64,000 nucleotides of DNA. It comes from Chloroflexota bacterium (GTDB lineage: Bacteria; Chloroflexota; Anaerolineae; Anaerolineales; Anaerolineaceae). Within the stretch, counting starts at the first letter, position 1. The number at the start of each line of letters is the position of its first letter. This document shows positions 27,569-34,787 of this stretch, in pieces. The notes under the pieces were generated by a model. It was not told the origin of the DNA. It was given only the letters and a program-made list of their open reading frames with translations, and ran no database searches. The DNA lies in assembly GCA_021779955.1 (NCBI GenBank), contig JAJXZS010000050.1, positions 161,227 to 225,226 on the forward strand. Direction: 5' to 3'. Made by a program: the position numbers and the translations under genes.

Positions 27569-27931
27569 ATGGATGATTGCCAAGGCATCACAAATGAAGA
27601 TGATGATCTACCCATTTTCGACGATGAAGTCGAGATCTACCCAAAAGATGGAGACATTTTCATTGACGCCGATGGTGTTGAAAGGGTAGTTGGAAGCGAA
27701 GATTATGAAGAGGATGAAGAAAATCAAGGCGATATGGGGGAGCAAGGATCGTCAGAAGAATTGCCCAATGGATTTACGCGACAGGACTACTATGATGTCG
27801 GCCTTTCAGACACAGATATCGAGTTGTGGGGATTGGATCAGCCAGGAGCGCCAAATCCTGATATGGCTGGATTTGCTATCTCAGATCTGCAAGATGGTTC
27901 AATAGATGGAGAGCTTGGTCTCTCATTTTGA
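27569..27931 (+). CDS. extremely acidic small protein
   Basis: 120 residues with 23 Asp and 14 Glu against one Lys and two Arg, so about -34 net charge. No signal peptide or membrane segment. The acidic residues are spread along the whole chain, with a DDEV...YPKDGDIFIDADG repeat-like part and a SEDYEEDEEN run. AGGAGG precedes the ATG, and a promoter and palindrome lie just upstream, making it the first gene of the operon. Proteins of this composition in mobile elements can be DNA mimics that block restriction enzymes; an antirestriction role is inference from composition and from the ArdC-like gene in the same operon. Family not recognised. Confidence 0.7.
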   Translation: MDDCQGITNEDDDLPIFDDEVEIYPKDGDIFIDADGVERVVGSEDYEEDEENQGDMGEQGSSEELPNGFTRQDYYDVGLSDTDIELWGLDQPGAPNPDMAGFAISDLQDGSIDGELGLSF

Positions 27932-28080
27932 TGAAAACCCTTTCACCTGTTTTCAATCCAGTCCGCGCTAAATCCGGTTATATGAGGGGGGAGAGTGGGC
28001 TAGGAGTGAACATGGGGGGGTAAATAGTTGCCTTACCTATACTCTTAGCTATTGAGCCTGCAGGCTAGTGTCCAATCCAC

Positions 28081-28105
28081 CCGCCAGAATATCGGCGGCT
28101 TTTTT
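28081..28105 (+). terminator. terminator-like hairpin before zinc-ribbon gene
   Basis: CCGCC-AGAATATC-GGCGG followed by CTTTTTTG, then AGGAGG and the ATG 25 bases on. A palindrome, AGCCTGCAGGCT, lies just upstream. Confidence 0.7.
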
Positions 28106-28129
28106 GTTTTAAGCAAGAAAGGAGGTTCT

Positions 28130-28429
28130 ATGGTTAAAGTTCGGATCCTGACCAAGTGTCAGCAATGTGACGGTAAAGCCTATCTTCCGGTAGGTGAAAC
28201 CGTGGATTCGCAGGGGAACAAGTTCATCCGACATCGCCCCTGCTCAAACTGCGAAGGTTCTGGCCTAGCTCCAAAATGGATCGAGCTGTCAGAGCTTCTG
28301 GGATTGCTGGAGCAATCCAAATGCTTGCATGAGCACGTATCCACTAGTGGAGGTTTCCACCTGACCGCTGGAGAGATCTGGGACGACGTTGAGGAGGTCT
28401 GTAGCGATTGCGGTAAGTTCATGAGGTGA
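28130..28429 (+). CDS. small DnaJ-type zinc-ribbon protein
   Basis: 99 residues. The N-terminal part has two CxxC pairs, CQQC and CSNC, in the DnaJ-like arrangement CQQCDGKAY ... CSNCEGSG; a third pair, CSDC, lies near the C-terminus. This is a compact zinc-binding domain of the kind found in small phage and element proteins. I take the ATG at 28130, which has AAAGGAGG seven bases upstream, not an earlier frame start. A hairpin with a U tract lies just before it and a second after its stop. The gene contains a 12-bp copy of the element palindrome at 28340-28351. Function unknown. Confidence 0.72.
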   Translation: MVKVRILTKCQQCDGKAYLPVGETVDSQGNKFIRHRPCSNCEGSGLAPKWIELSELLGLLEQSKCLHEHVSTSGGFHLTAGEIWDDVEEVCSDCGKFMR

Positions 28430-28453
28430 TACAAGCCGCAATCAAATTCTATG

Positions 28454-28491
28454 GGAGCACCCTTCCAAGCCAGGAAAGGCGCTCCTTTTTT
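28454..28491 (+). terminator. terminator hairpin after zinc-ribbon gene
   Basis: GGAGC ... GCTCC outer stem with an inner TTCC/GGAA stem, then TTTTTT. The next gene's GGAG and ATG follow within 30 bases. Confidence 0.75.
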
Positions 28492-28514
28492 GTTCGCTTA
28501 CGAAAGGAGCGAAT

Positions 28515-28901
28515 ATGACTGAATCACTAGCAAATGTAAGTGAAAAGGCGCTGGGCTATTCCGAAGCGCTTGCCAGCTGGACAGTTCGCTATCAGGATCC
28601 ATCCGGTTTTGAATGCCAGCTGTCATTGGAAGCTGAGACAGGAATGGAATTGCTTGCCAAAGCTGAAGCAGCTATTGCCCGCCTTGTCGAATTGAAGTGT
28701 TTGCCTGTTCACAACGGCAATCACAATACCCACGGCACGGATTCCCAGCCTGCTCCAAAGACCATTCAAAAGGTGGAGGGCGCGGGTAGCAAGAAGCTCT
28801 GTCCGGTCCATGGTATCGGAATGCAGCTATGGCAGAAGGGAACCAAAACCTGGTACTCGCACCGCTGGGAAGGAAGCTGGTGCAAGGGAATACCTGCATG
28901 A
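28515..28901 (+). CDS. small mobile-element protein with C-terminal CPVHG motif
   Basis: 128 residues. The C-terminus holds CPVHGIGMQLWQKGTKTWYS followed by a HRWEGSWCKG segment, whose Cys/His residues could bind zinc; the middle is low-complexity and linker-like. AAAGGAGCG precedes the ATG. The stop overlaps the start of the next gene (ATGA), so translation is coupled. Function unknown; I recall similar C-terminal motifs in small proteins of Chloroflexi-type elements, but this is memory, not a search result. Confidence 0.68.
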   Translation: MTESLANVSEKALGYSEALASWTVRYQDPSGFECQLSLEAETGMELLAKAEAAIARLVELKCLPVHNGNHNTHGTDSQPAPKTIQKVEGAGSKKLCPVHGIGMQLWQKGTKTWYSHRWEGSWCKGIPA

Positions 28902-29086
28902 AGCATACATTCTCTGAAAGGTCGAGGGTCTTGAAAGTAGAAGACACAAGCGATCCTCAGCGGGGGCAGGTCAAGTTAAGGATCAGACTTGAAGGCAAGT
29001 GGCTGGCGCAGGCAGATCTACAGGCAAACCAGCAGGTGCGGATCGTAAATCCTGAGCCTGGCTTGCTGACCATCCAAAGCATCTGA
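28898..29086 (+). CDS. SymE-like AbrB-fold protein
   Basis: 62 residues. The segment LRIRLEGKWLAQADLQANQQ followed by VRIVNPEPGLLTI matches the core of SymE-type proteins, in which a conserved GKWL is followed by a swapped-hairpin AbrB-like strand pair. SymE of E. coli is an SOS-induced RNA-cleaving toxin held in check by an antisense RNA. The ATG overlaps the stop of the upstream gene. I looked for an antisense promoter in the gene and could not settle one by eye. A toxin role is inferred from family only; some SymE-like proteins are simply DNA-condensing. Confidence 0.65.
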   Translation: MKHTFSERSRVLKVEDTSDPQRGQVKLRIRLEGKWLAQADLQANQQVRIVNPEPGLLTIQSI

Positions 29087-29104
29087 AGACAAGATCATTT
29101 TGTA

Positions 29105-29137
29105 AAGGGCAGTCAATTCGGACTGCCCTTCTTTTTG
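29105..29137 (+). terminator. terminator after SymE-like gene
   Basis: Perfect stem AAGGGCAGTC / GACTGCCCTT with a 6-base loop and CTTTTTG tail, immediately before AAAGGAGG of the HIRAN gene. Confidence 0.88.
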
Positions 29138-29153
29138 TTAAAAGGAGGAAGAA

Positions 29154-29603
29154 ATGGCTACTCAATTTGTGGAACAGGAAACGGTCGAAAGAATCGTTCA
29201 ACCGAAGCTAGAGCCAGCCCAGATCCGATCCAAGATCCATGGCAGGATCATCACCACCAAGGTAGTTGGCGTCAGTTTTGAAAACCGACAGGAGGTGATT
29301 GCCAGACTGCAGATGGGTGATCGTGTTTGGTTGGAGCGAGAGCCAAGCAATCCATTTGACTTCAATGCCATCAAGGTTTCTCGTTCCAATGGCGATCAGA
29401 TCGGCTTTCTCGACCGATTTCTGGCAGCCAATGTCACCCGATGGTTCGATGCGTATCAAAAGCCGGTAAGGGGGAAAGTGCATCTGCTAACGGGTTCAGC
29501 TAGAGATGGTTACACATTGGGTGTAGTCATCGTCTTTAAGCTGCCTAAGCTGCAAGCGGATCATAGAAAGCACTGTCGTAAGTTTAATGATTGGGACGAA
29601 TAG
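29154..29603 (+). CDS. HIRAN-domain protein
   Basis: 149 residues. Residues about 38-105 form a HIRAN domain: GVSFENRQEVIARLQMGDRV leading to LEREPSNPFDFNAIKV and IGFLDRFLAANV. HIRAN domains bind ssDNA 3' ends and occur fused to SNF2 helicases or alone in phages and elements. Here it is free-standing. AAAGGAGG lies seven bases before the ATG and a perfect terminator hairpin precedes it. A role in recognising stalled forks or single-stranded element DNA is inferred from the domain. Confidence 0.82.
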   Translation: MATQFVEQETVERIVQPKLEPAQIRSKIHGRIITTKVVGVSFENRQEVIARLQMGDRVWLEREPSNPFDFNAIKVSRSNGDQIGFLDRFLAANVTRWFDAYQKPVRGKVHLLTGSARDGYTLGVVIVFKLPKLQADHRKHCRKFNDWDE

Positions 29604-29616
29604 AGGGGAGGAAAAG

Positions 29617-29985
29617 ATGAACGAGGAAAGCACAATCCAACTGAAAGCTTGGAATTCAGAAACGGGCATCAATGAGGAAACGGGGGAGTCGATCAGTGTC
29701 TATTCTGTCGCTAAATCCTTGACCATGATGAATTTCACCACCTTGTTCGATGAATACTTGAATCTGGGAGGAAAAGGCTATAGAGAAGGCCAACTGATCG
29801 GGCAGAATCTGAGGACAACCCATCGCACTTTGCAGAGGCTAGCTATCTGCTTTGCCTTCGGGATTATCGTGGGGCTTTCTGAGCAGCAGTACACCGATCC
29901 AAGGAATGAGACCGCGGTAGAGACTGCCGCGAAGATCAAGCGGATGATCGATACAGGTGAACTTCCATTCGGATTCTATATCTGA
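29617..29985 (+). CDS. element protein of unknown function
   Basis: 122 residues, mostly helical-looking, with no membrane segment. It contains a FTTLFDEYLNLGGKGYREGQ block, then RTTHRTLQRLAICFAFGIIV, and ends in GELPFGFYI. GGGGAGG lies about six bases before the ATG at 29617; an in-frame upstream start is less likely. It overlaps nothing and is followed by a terminator-like hairpin. I do not recognise the family. Confidence 0.62.
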   Translation: MNEESTIQLKAWNSETGINEETGESISVYSVAKSLTMMNFTTLFDEYLNLGGKGYREGQLIGQNLRTTHRTLQRLAICFAFGIIVGLSEQQYTDPRNETAVETAAKIKRMIDTGELPFGFYI

Positions 29986-30010
29986 ATCGATATTCACTGA
30001 ACTTCTGGAT

Positions 30011-30042
30011 GGAGCAGACCCAAGAATCTGCTCCGTTCTTTC
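30011..30042 (+). terminator. terminator hairpin before ArdC-like gene
   Basis: GGAGCAGA / TCTGCTCC, 8-base loop, followed by GTTCTTTCTT; then GGAGG and ATG of the ArdC-like gene. Confidence 0.75.
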
Positions 30043-30063
30043 TTAAGCTAAACGGAGGATAAC

Positions 30064-30864
30064 ATGAACACCCAGGTAGCGTCGCAGGATTTACAGAAGA
30101 AGATCACCAGTTTTTTGGAGGATCTAGCCAGGGAAACAGACCAGGCAAGGAAATCTGAAGCAATGCAGAAATATCTTGATTTTGCGGGAAGGTTCCATAA
30201 GTATAGTCCGAGCAATATTTTCCTGATTATGCTGACAAGACCGGATGCGACTCAAGTCGCGGGTTTCCAAACCTGGAGGAAATTAGGCAGGTATGTACGA
30301 AAGCACGAGAAAGGCATAGCGATCCTTGCGCCTTTAACCCAAAAGGATGATCCAGATGATGTGAATTCAACAAAAGTGCTACGTGGTTTCCGAGTCGTTT
30401 TTGTATTTGATGTCGCACAAACAGACGGCAAACCACTGCCGCCGACACCTGAATGGAAGAGTCCAGAAAAGAATGCAGAATTGACAGTGAAGCTAATCCG
30501 ATACGCAGAAAGTAAAGGAATAAGCGTGACCGTCAAAGAATTACCTGGTGAGATACAAGGGATATCAAAAGGGGGGGCTATTGAGTTTTCTCCAGACGCC
30601 GGAACAAAGACTCTGATCCACGAGATTGCACACGAGATAATGCATCGAACAGAAGGAGCGACTTCGGATCCTTCATTGCGTGAGATGGAAGCTGAAGCAG
30701 CTGCTTATTCTGTAGCTAGACACTTTGAGATTGGGAATTTGAATTCGTCGAATTACATTGTTCTGAATGGTTCTACATCTGACAGCATCAAAATATCTTT
30801 GTCCAAGATTCAGGAGGCAGTCACAGAAATCATCGGAGCAATTGAAATCAGTATGGATGAATGA
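30064..30864 (+). CDS. ArdC-like antirestriction protein
   Basis: 266 residues. The N-terminal half shows the ArdC-N pattern: GRFHKYSPSNIFLI (41-54), then VAGFQTWRKLGRYVRKHEKG (65-84), followed by AILAP. The C-terminal half is a zincin with HEIAH at 186-190 and Glu residues at 207-211 as further ligands. ArdC proteins coat incoming single-stranded plasmid DNA and protect it from restriction. GGAGG precedes the ATG. It sits in an element that itself carries DISARM and a GmrSD-like enzyme. A conjugative origin is hinted at by ArdC, but I found no relaxase in the window. Confidence 0.82.
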   Translation: MNTQVASQDLQKKITSFLEDLARETDQARKSEAMQKYLDFAGRFHKYSPSNIFLIMLTRPDATQVAGFQTWRKLGRYVRKHEKGIAILAPLTQKDDPDDVNSTKVLRGFRVVFVFDVAQTDGKPLPPTPEWKSPEKNAELTVKLIRYAESKGISVTVKELPGEIQGISKGGAIEFSPDAGTKTLIHEIAHEIMHRTEGATSDPSLREMEAEAAAYSVARHFEIGNLNSSNYIVLNGSTSDSIKISLSKIQEAVTEIIGAIEISMDE

Positions 30865-30936
30865 TATTCTAATATGTAACTAGATGATGCCTAGAAATGG
30901 AATAGCTAATGTAAACTGCAAAATTAAAGAGGAACT

Positions 30937-31707
30937 ATGGCCAAAGACATTCTTCGCTACCTTGTTTCTGCAAATCACAATGTATTGGCGAATTATCTAC
31001 AAAGCCAATTAGTTATCGGAGATGGACCATTTATTAAGAATGACGAAATCGCCATCGATGCTGTCTATACCGCTCCTAATTACAGTCGAGTCTCTTCTCT
31101 TTTCACAAGACATACTTTTGATTTCGTTTGCTTTGAAAAGAGCAGATTTGAAAAAAGAAAGGAGGATCAGCATTGGGTTGAATATATCCTCAGTGGTAAG
31201 GATATTATTGGACATTTAGAGCTCATTGATACCTCAGATGATCGATCAGTAATGTTCTTTGAGATTTCGTCGGACCAATTCTTACAAGCCCTGTCGAAAA
31301 TCCAAGATCTCGTATCGGCAATTTGGCCAGTAACATATTTGGGAAAGGAATCACGTACTGAATCGAGTATCACTGATTTTGCGAATGCTTCAACGGTCGA
31401 CACAATTCGTGGCGATAGTCAGGGATCAATAAATGAAGAAGATATAAAGGACGAAATAGTTCATTCTGAGGGAATACAACCTAATTCTATAGATGAAGGT
31501 TTGCGACTTTGGCAAAAATATGCGATCGAACAATGGAATAAAGGGATGCCCATCAAAGAGATCAGTAATGGGATTAGCAAGAAACATCTTGGGCATGCGG
31601 TTCCAAGAACGATATATAATTTTTTCAGTCGATGCAGGCAAGAGCATCCAGAAATCAAGATCCAGTACAGGCGATCAAAACTCTTAACTAAAGTGATAAA
31701 AAAGTAA
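30937..31707 (+). CDS. element protein of unknown function with C-terminal HTH-like region
   Basis: 256 residues. The first 130 residues have mixed alpha/beta character (SANHNVLANYLQSQL...). A low-complexity acidic linker (about 140-185) follows. The last 70 residues (WQKYAIEQWNKGMPIKEISN, then KKHLGHAVPRTIYNFFSRCR) look like a helix-turn-helix similar to resolvase or recombinase tails. AGAGGAAC precedes the ATG. It is followed by GTAAA repeats. Family not recognised; a DNA-binding role is inferred from the basic C-terminus. Confidence 0.6.
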   Translation: MAKDILRYLVSANHNVLANYLQSQLVIGDGPFIKNDEIAIDAVYTAPNYSRVSSLFTRHTFDFVCFEKSRFEKRKEDQHWVEYILSGKDIIGHLELIDTSDDRSVMFFEISSDQFLQALSKIQDLVSAIWPVTYLGKESRTESSITDFANASTVDTIRGDSQGSINEEDIKDEIVHSEGIQPNSIDEGLRLWQKYAIEQWNKGMPIKEISNGISKKHLGHAVPRTIYNFFSRCRQEHPEIKIQYRRSKLLTKVIKK

Positions 31708-31772
31708 AAAAAAGTAAAATCAGAGTAAATCAAATTAAATTGACAGACTAAATTCACAGGTGAGACACTTGG

Positions 31773-31800
31773 TGAGCATCGGACAGATGCTCATCTTTGT
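31773..31800 (+). terminator. terminator hairpin before excisionase-like genes
   Basis: TGAGCATC / GATGCTCA with 5-base loop and TCTTTGTT tail, followed by AGGAGG and ATG. Confidence 0.78.
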
Positions 31801-31815
31801 TATTAGGAGGAAGAA

Positions 31816-32019
31816 ATGAACGCCAGCAATTTAATGACCGCGAGGCAAATTGCCGAATTCTTACAGGTCAGCCGGTCCAAAGCCTATCGGATGATGGAAC
31901 TGCGCCAGATTCCAGTTATCCAAATTGGTAAAAACCTTCGGGTCCGATTGGATGATCTTGAGGAATTCATCCGTACTCATCGAGATTCTGAAGAGATGGT
32001 GGGAAGAAGAAATTCATAG
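31816..32019 (+). CDS. excisionase-like HTH protein 1
   Basis: 67 residues forming one MerR/HTH_17-type winged helix: LMTARQIAEFLQVSRSKAYR followed by RQIPVIQIGKNLRVRLDDLEEFI. This is the AlpA/Xis-type excisionase fold, DNA-binding and architectural. AGGAGG lies six bases before the ATG. It is followed 15 bases later by a paralogue of the same fold. In a tRNA-integrated element with a tyrosine integrase, it is expected to direct excision and possibly repress genes. Confidence 0.85.
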   Translation: MNASNLMTARQIAEFLQVSRSKAYRMMELRQIPVIQIGKNLRVRLDDLEEFIRTHRDSEEMVGRRNS

Positions 32020-32034
32020 TCTAGGAGATAAAAA

Positions 32035-32229
32035 ATGAACAGAAATCTATTGACAGTGAGCGAAGTATCTAAATTTCTCAATATCAGCCGTTGCTATGTC
32101 TTCAAGCTGATAAAAAGTGGCCAGATGCCTGCTGTTCGGATCGGCAAGCTTTTGCGTGTTTCCCAGACGGATTTGCAGAGGTTTATCAAGAATCACCGGA
32201 CCGAGGTGCAAAATGGACGCCAAAATTGA
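32035..32229 (+). CDS. excisionase-like HTH protein 2
   Basis: 64 residues, same HTH_17 fold: LLTVSEVSKFLNISRCYVFK followed by GQMPAVRIGKLLRVSQTDLQRFI. It is alignable end to end with the upstream protein, so the two arose by duplication. AGGAG precedes the ATG. The end overlaps the RepA-like gene by 17 bases, which suggests coupled translation. Confidence 0.85.
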   Translation: MNRNLLTVSEVSKFLNISRCYVFKLIKSGQMPAVRIGKLLRVSQTDLQRFIKNHRTEVQNGRQN

Positions 32230-33286
32230 AAACTCGCCGTTGGAGCGGCGAGTTGTGGTCGATAACCCAATCTTAGAGAAAAGGTCATCTGATGAAGATT
32301 ATAGCAGTCTATCCTCCAAAGTACAACAAAGGGACAGAAAGCAGAGCTGGACGGTTCCCGAACTGCTAAATGCTCAGTTTACTGATCCAAATTGGTTGGT
32401 TCCAGGGATTATTCCGATCGGATTGACGATCCTTGGGGGGAGGCCGAAGATTGGAAAATCGTTCTTTGCCATAGACCTGGCCATCTCTAAGGCAAACGGC
32501 GGTGTTTTCCTTGGAAGGAACCTGGTCGCGGGAAAGGTCTTGTATCTTGCGTTGGAGGATCGCCCACGGAGAATAAAGGAACGATTAATAATGTTGAAAG
32601 CCCCAGAAGAAACGCAAACCCGTTTTGATTTCGAATTTCCTAACTTAGATCAGGGGGGATTTAATAAGCTGACCGATTTGATAGAAGAAAATGAGGTGTC
32701 GTTGGTGGTCATTGACACCCTGTCACGAGTATTCGGCAGGCTGGACCAAGATGAACTTGGTTCTATGAGCGAAACCTTTGGTAAGCTACATGATATCTCA
32801 CTAGACTTGGGTATTGCGATTTTAGGGCTAGATCATCATCGAAAGCCGAACGGATTCTCACATGATCCTGTTGATGACATTTTGGGTAGCACCGGAAAAT
32901 CAGCCCCACTTGATACCGTGTTGGGTTTGTATCGGGATCGGGGGTCACGCGATGCGAAGCTGATGATCGTGGGACGGGATGTCGATGATCAAGAATATCG
33001 ATTGATCTGGGACTCCGTTAAGTGGGTCTGGAGATTGGCGGATCAAATGGGTGAGGATGACTCCCGTAAACATAGGATTCTGGGGGCCATAAAGGAATTG
33101 AACAAACTGAACCAGCTTGCTACTCCCACGAAAATATCGGGACTAACGGGGATTGATATCACGAATGTGTCCCATGTGCTCACTGATCTCATGGATGAGA
33201 GCAAAGTAGGCAAAGGGTCGAAGATTGGGGTGGAGCAACCATATCTTATCGCTGACAATCAATTGAGTGGGATGAGTGAACAATAA
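32213..33286 (+). CDS. RepA-like AAA ATPase
   Basis: 357 residues. RecA/RepA-type hexameric ATPase with Walker A GGRPKIGKS at 75-83, an EDRPRRIKER block, and LVVIDTLSR as Walker B. It also has the DHHRK segment and a C-terminal winged-helix-like tail. This is the AAA_25/RepA family found in plasmid replication and integrative elements, where it acts as a replicative helicase. The true start is the ATG at 32213, overlapping the excisionase gene; upstream sequence in the same frame is out of register with it. Suggests that the excised circle can replicate. No primase was recognised next to it. Confidence 0.82.
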   Translation: MDAKIENSPLERRVVVDNPILEKRSSDEDYSSLSSKVQQRDRKQSWTVPELLNAQFTDPNWLVPGIIPIGLTILGGRPKIGKSFFAIDLAISKANGGVFLGRNLVAGKVLYLALEDRPRRIKERLIMLKAPEETQTRFDFEFPNLDQGGFNKLTDLIEENEVSLVVIDTLSRVFGRLDQDELGSMSETFGKLHDISLDLGIAILGLDHHRKPNGFSHDPVDDILGSTGKSAPLDTVLGLYRDRGSRDAKLMIVGRDVDDQEYRLIWDSVKWVWRLADQMGEDDSRKHRILGAIKELNKLNQLATPTKISGLTGIDITNVSHVLTDLMDESKVGKGSKIGVEQPYLIADNQLSGMSEQ

Positions 33287-33294
33287 GCACAATA

Positions 33295-33336
33295 TGACAA
33301 CATTGAAATCAATATTGTTATGTTGTCAATATTGTT
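33295..33336. repeat. dyad and direct repeats between repA-like gene and integrase
   Basis: TGACAACAT (33295-33303) and ATGTTGTCA (33320-33328) form a 9-bp dyad with a 16-base loop. TCAATATTGTT occurs twice, at 33309 and 33326, 17 bases apart. Possible operator, excisionase site or replication iterons. Confidence 0.6.
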
Positions 33337-33360
33337 CCGTCATAAGTCCTTTTCATATTT

Positions 33361-33384
33361 TGGGCAGTTTGGGAAGACTGCCCA
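33361..33384 (+). terminator. hairpin before integrase gene
   Basis: TGGGCAGT / ACTGCCCA with an 8-base loop, directly followed by AGGAGG and the integrase ATG. No U tract follows, so termination is doubtful. Confidence 0.6.
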
Positions 33385-33405
33385 GAACGCCTTAGGAGGT
33401 GAAAA

Positions 33406-34566
33406 ATGAACAAAAAACGTGATCAAAATGATGGTTCGGTTTATGCTCGAAAAGATGGGAACTTTGGCGCAAGTGTCACCATTCAGGGCAGAAGGATCCA
33501 GAAGACCTTCGGCACAAAGGCTGACGCTAAGCATTGGCGTAGGGAAATGTTATTGAAGATATCGGATGGCTTAAGTTATAAAGGAGCTCAATATACACTG
33601 AGGGAATTTCTCGCTGAATGGCTTGCCTCCAAAAAGTCCCAGATCAAACCACATACCCTTGAACAATACGAACAGGTGATTAGGACGCATATCAATCCAA
33701 ATTTGGGCGGTATTGCGCTTAAGGATCTGGAAGCCTTTCGTATCGCCCAGTTTTACAACCAAAAATTAAGTGAGGGAGCAAGCGAGAATACCGTTTATTT
33801 CATCCATCGGGTTCTGAGAGGTGCATTGCGTCAGGCTCACGGGATGGGATTGATCTTGCATTACCCCTTGGCTGTGGTCAAAAGTCCTAGACCTCGTAAA
33901 AAGGAGATGAAGATCCTGAATGATAGCCAGATCCGAGAATTGCTCTTGGTATCCAAGGAAAGCGGTTTGGAAGCCTTATTGCATATCGAAGTGACAACCG
34001 GCTTAAGAATGGGCGAGATCATCGGACTGAAATGGGAGGACCTAGATTGGGAGACGGGGGAACTTCGCATTCTTAGACAGGTGCAACGTGAGAAGGGGAA
34101 TGGGTTGGTATTCACCTTTCCAAAATCTCAAAAAAGCCGCAGGGTAGTTATGCTTGGTCCTGCAACGATCAGCAAACTCCGTGAGCATTCAGATCAGCAG
34201 TATATGTGTAGAAAGCTAGCAGGGGATCGTTGGGTCGAGAACGATCTGATCTTCCCGAATACCCACGGAAAACCTATGGAGCATCGACGTCTTCTTAACG
34301 ATTTTAAGGAGCTTTTGGTAAAAGCAGGACTCCCGGAAATTCGTTTTCATGATCTACGGCATAGCGCGGCTACGATGATGCTGAAACAGGGGATCCACCC
34401 AAAAATTGTCCAGGAGACTTTGGGGCATTCAGATATCAACTTGACCTTAAATACCTACTCACATGCCTTACCGACTTTACAGAAAGAAGCAGCGAACCTG
34501 ATGGACCAACTGATTACTCTTACGGAGATTCAAGGTGAGGTGAAAAAGGTGAAAATTGAAAGGTAA
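33406..34566 (+). CDS. int: tyrosine integrase of the element
   Basis: 386 residues. Arm-binding-type N-terminus, SAM-like core domain at about 65-165, then the catalytic domain with Arg201 (TTGLRMGE), His315-x-x-Arg318 (FHDLRHSAA), His341 (LGHSD) and nucleophile Tyr351 (NTYSHA). All catalytic residues are present. AGGAGG precedes the ATG. It reads towards the tRNA-Lys gene 101 bases away, the usual layout of tRNA-integrating elements. An arm-type repeat and terminator lie between. Confidence 0.95.
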   Translation: MNKKRDQNDGSVYARKDGNFGASVTIQGRRIQKTFGTKADAKHWRREMLLKISDGLSYKGAQYTLREFLAEWLASKKSQIKPHTLEQYEQVIRTHINPNLGGIALKDLEAFRIAQFYNQKLSEGASENTVYFIHRVLRGALRQAHGMGLILHYPLAVVKSPRPRKKEMKILNDSQIRELLLVSKESGLEALLHIEVTTGLRMGEIIGLKWEDLDWETGELRILRQVQREKGNGLVFTFPKSQKSRRVVMLGPATISKLREHSDQQYMCRKLAGDRWVENDLIFPNTHGKPMEHRRLLNDFKELLVKAGLPEIRFHDLRHSAATMMLKQGIHPKIVQETLGHSDINLTLNTYSHALPTLQKEAANLMDQLITLTEIQGEVKKVKIER

Positions 34567-34568
34567 AG

Positions 34569-34593
34569 GTTGCTGTAGATTTGCTGTAGAAAA
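34569..34593. repeat. arm-type repeat, right end
   Basis: Exact 25-base copy of 6791-6815, containing TTGCTGTAGA twice, in direct orientation, immediately after the integrase gene. Candidate integrase arm sites. Confidence 0.75.
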
Positions 34594-34621
34594 AGAGCCT
34601 CTTGGTTTGAGAGGCTCTTTT
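34591..34621 (+). terminator. integrase terminator
   Basis: AAAAGAGCCTC / GAGGCTCTTTT, an 11-bp perfect stem with a 9-base loop. Confidence 0.88.
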
Positions 34622-34667
34622 ACCGCTATATGTGGGGGTAAACGAAGGTGCATACCCCGATATTTAG

Positions 34668-34740
<73 letters not shown>

Positions 34741-34787
34741 ATTTGCGCCAGAAATTATAACCTAAAATTACCCCACCCGCCAGATAT

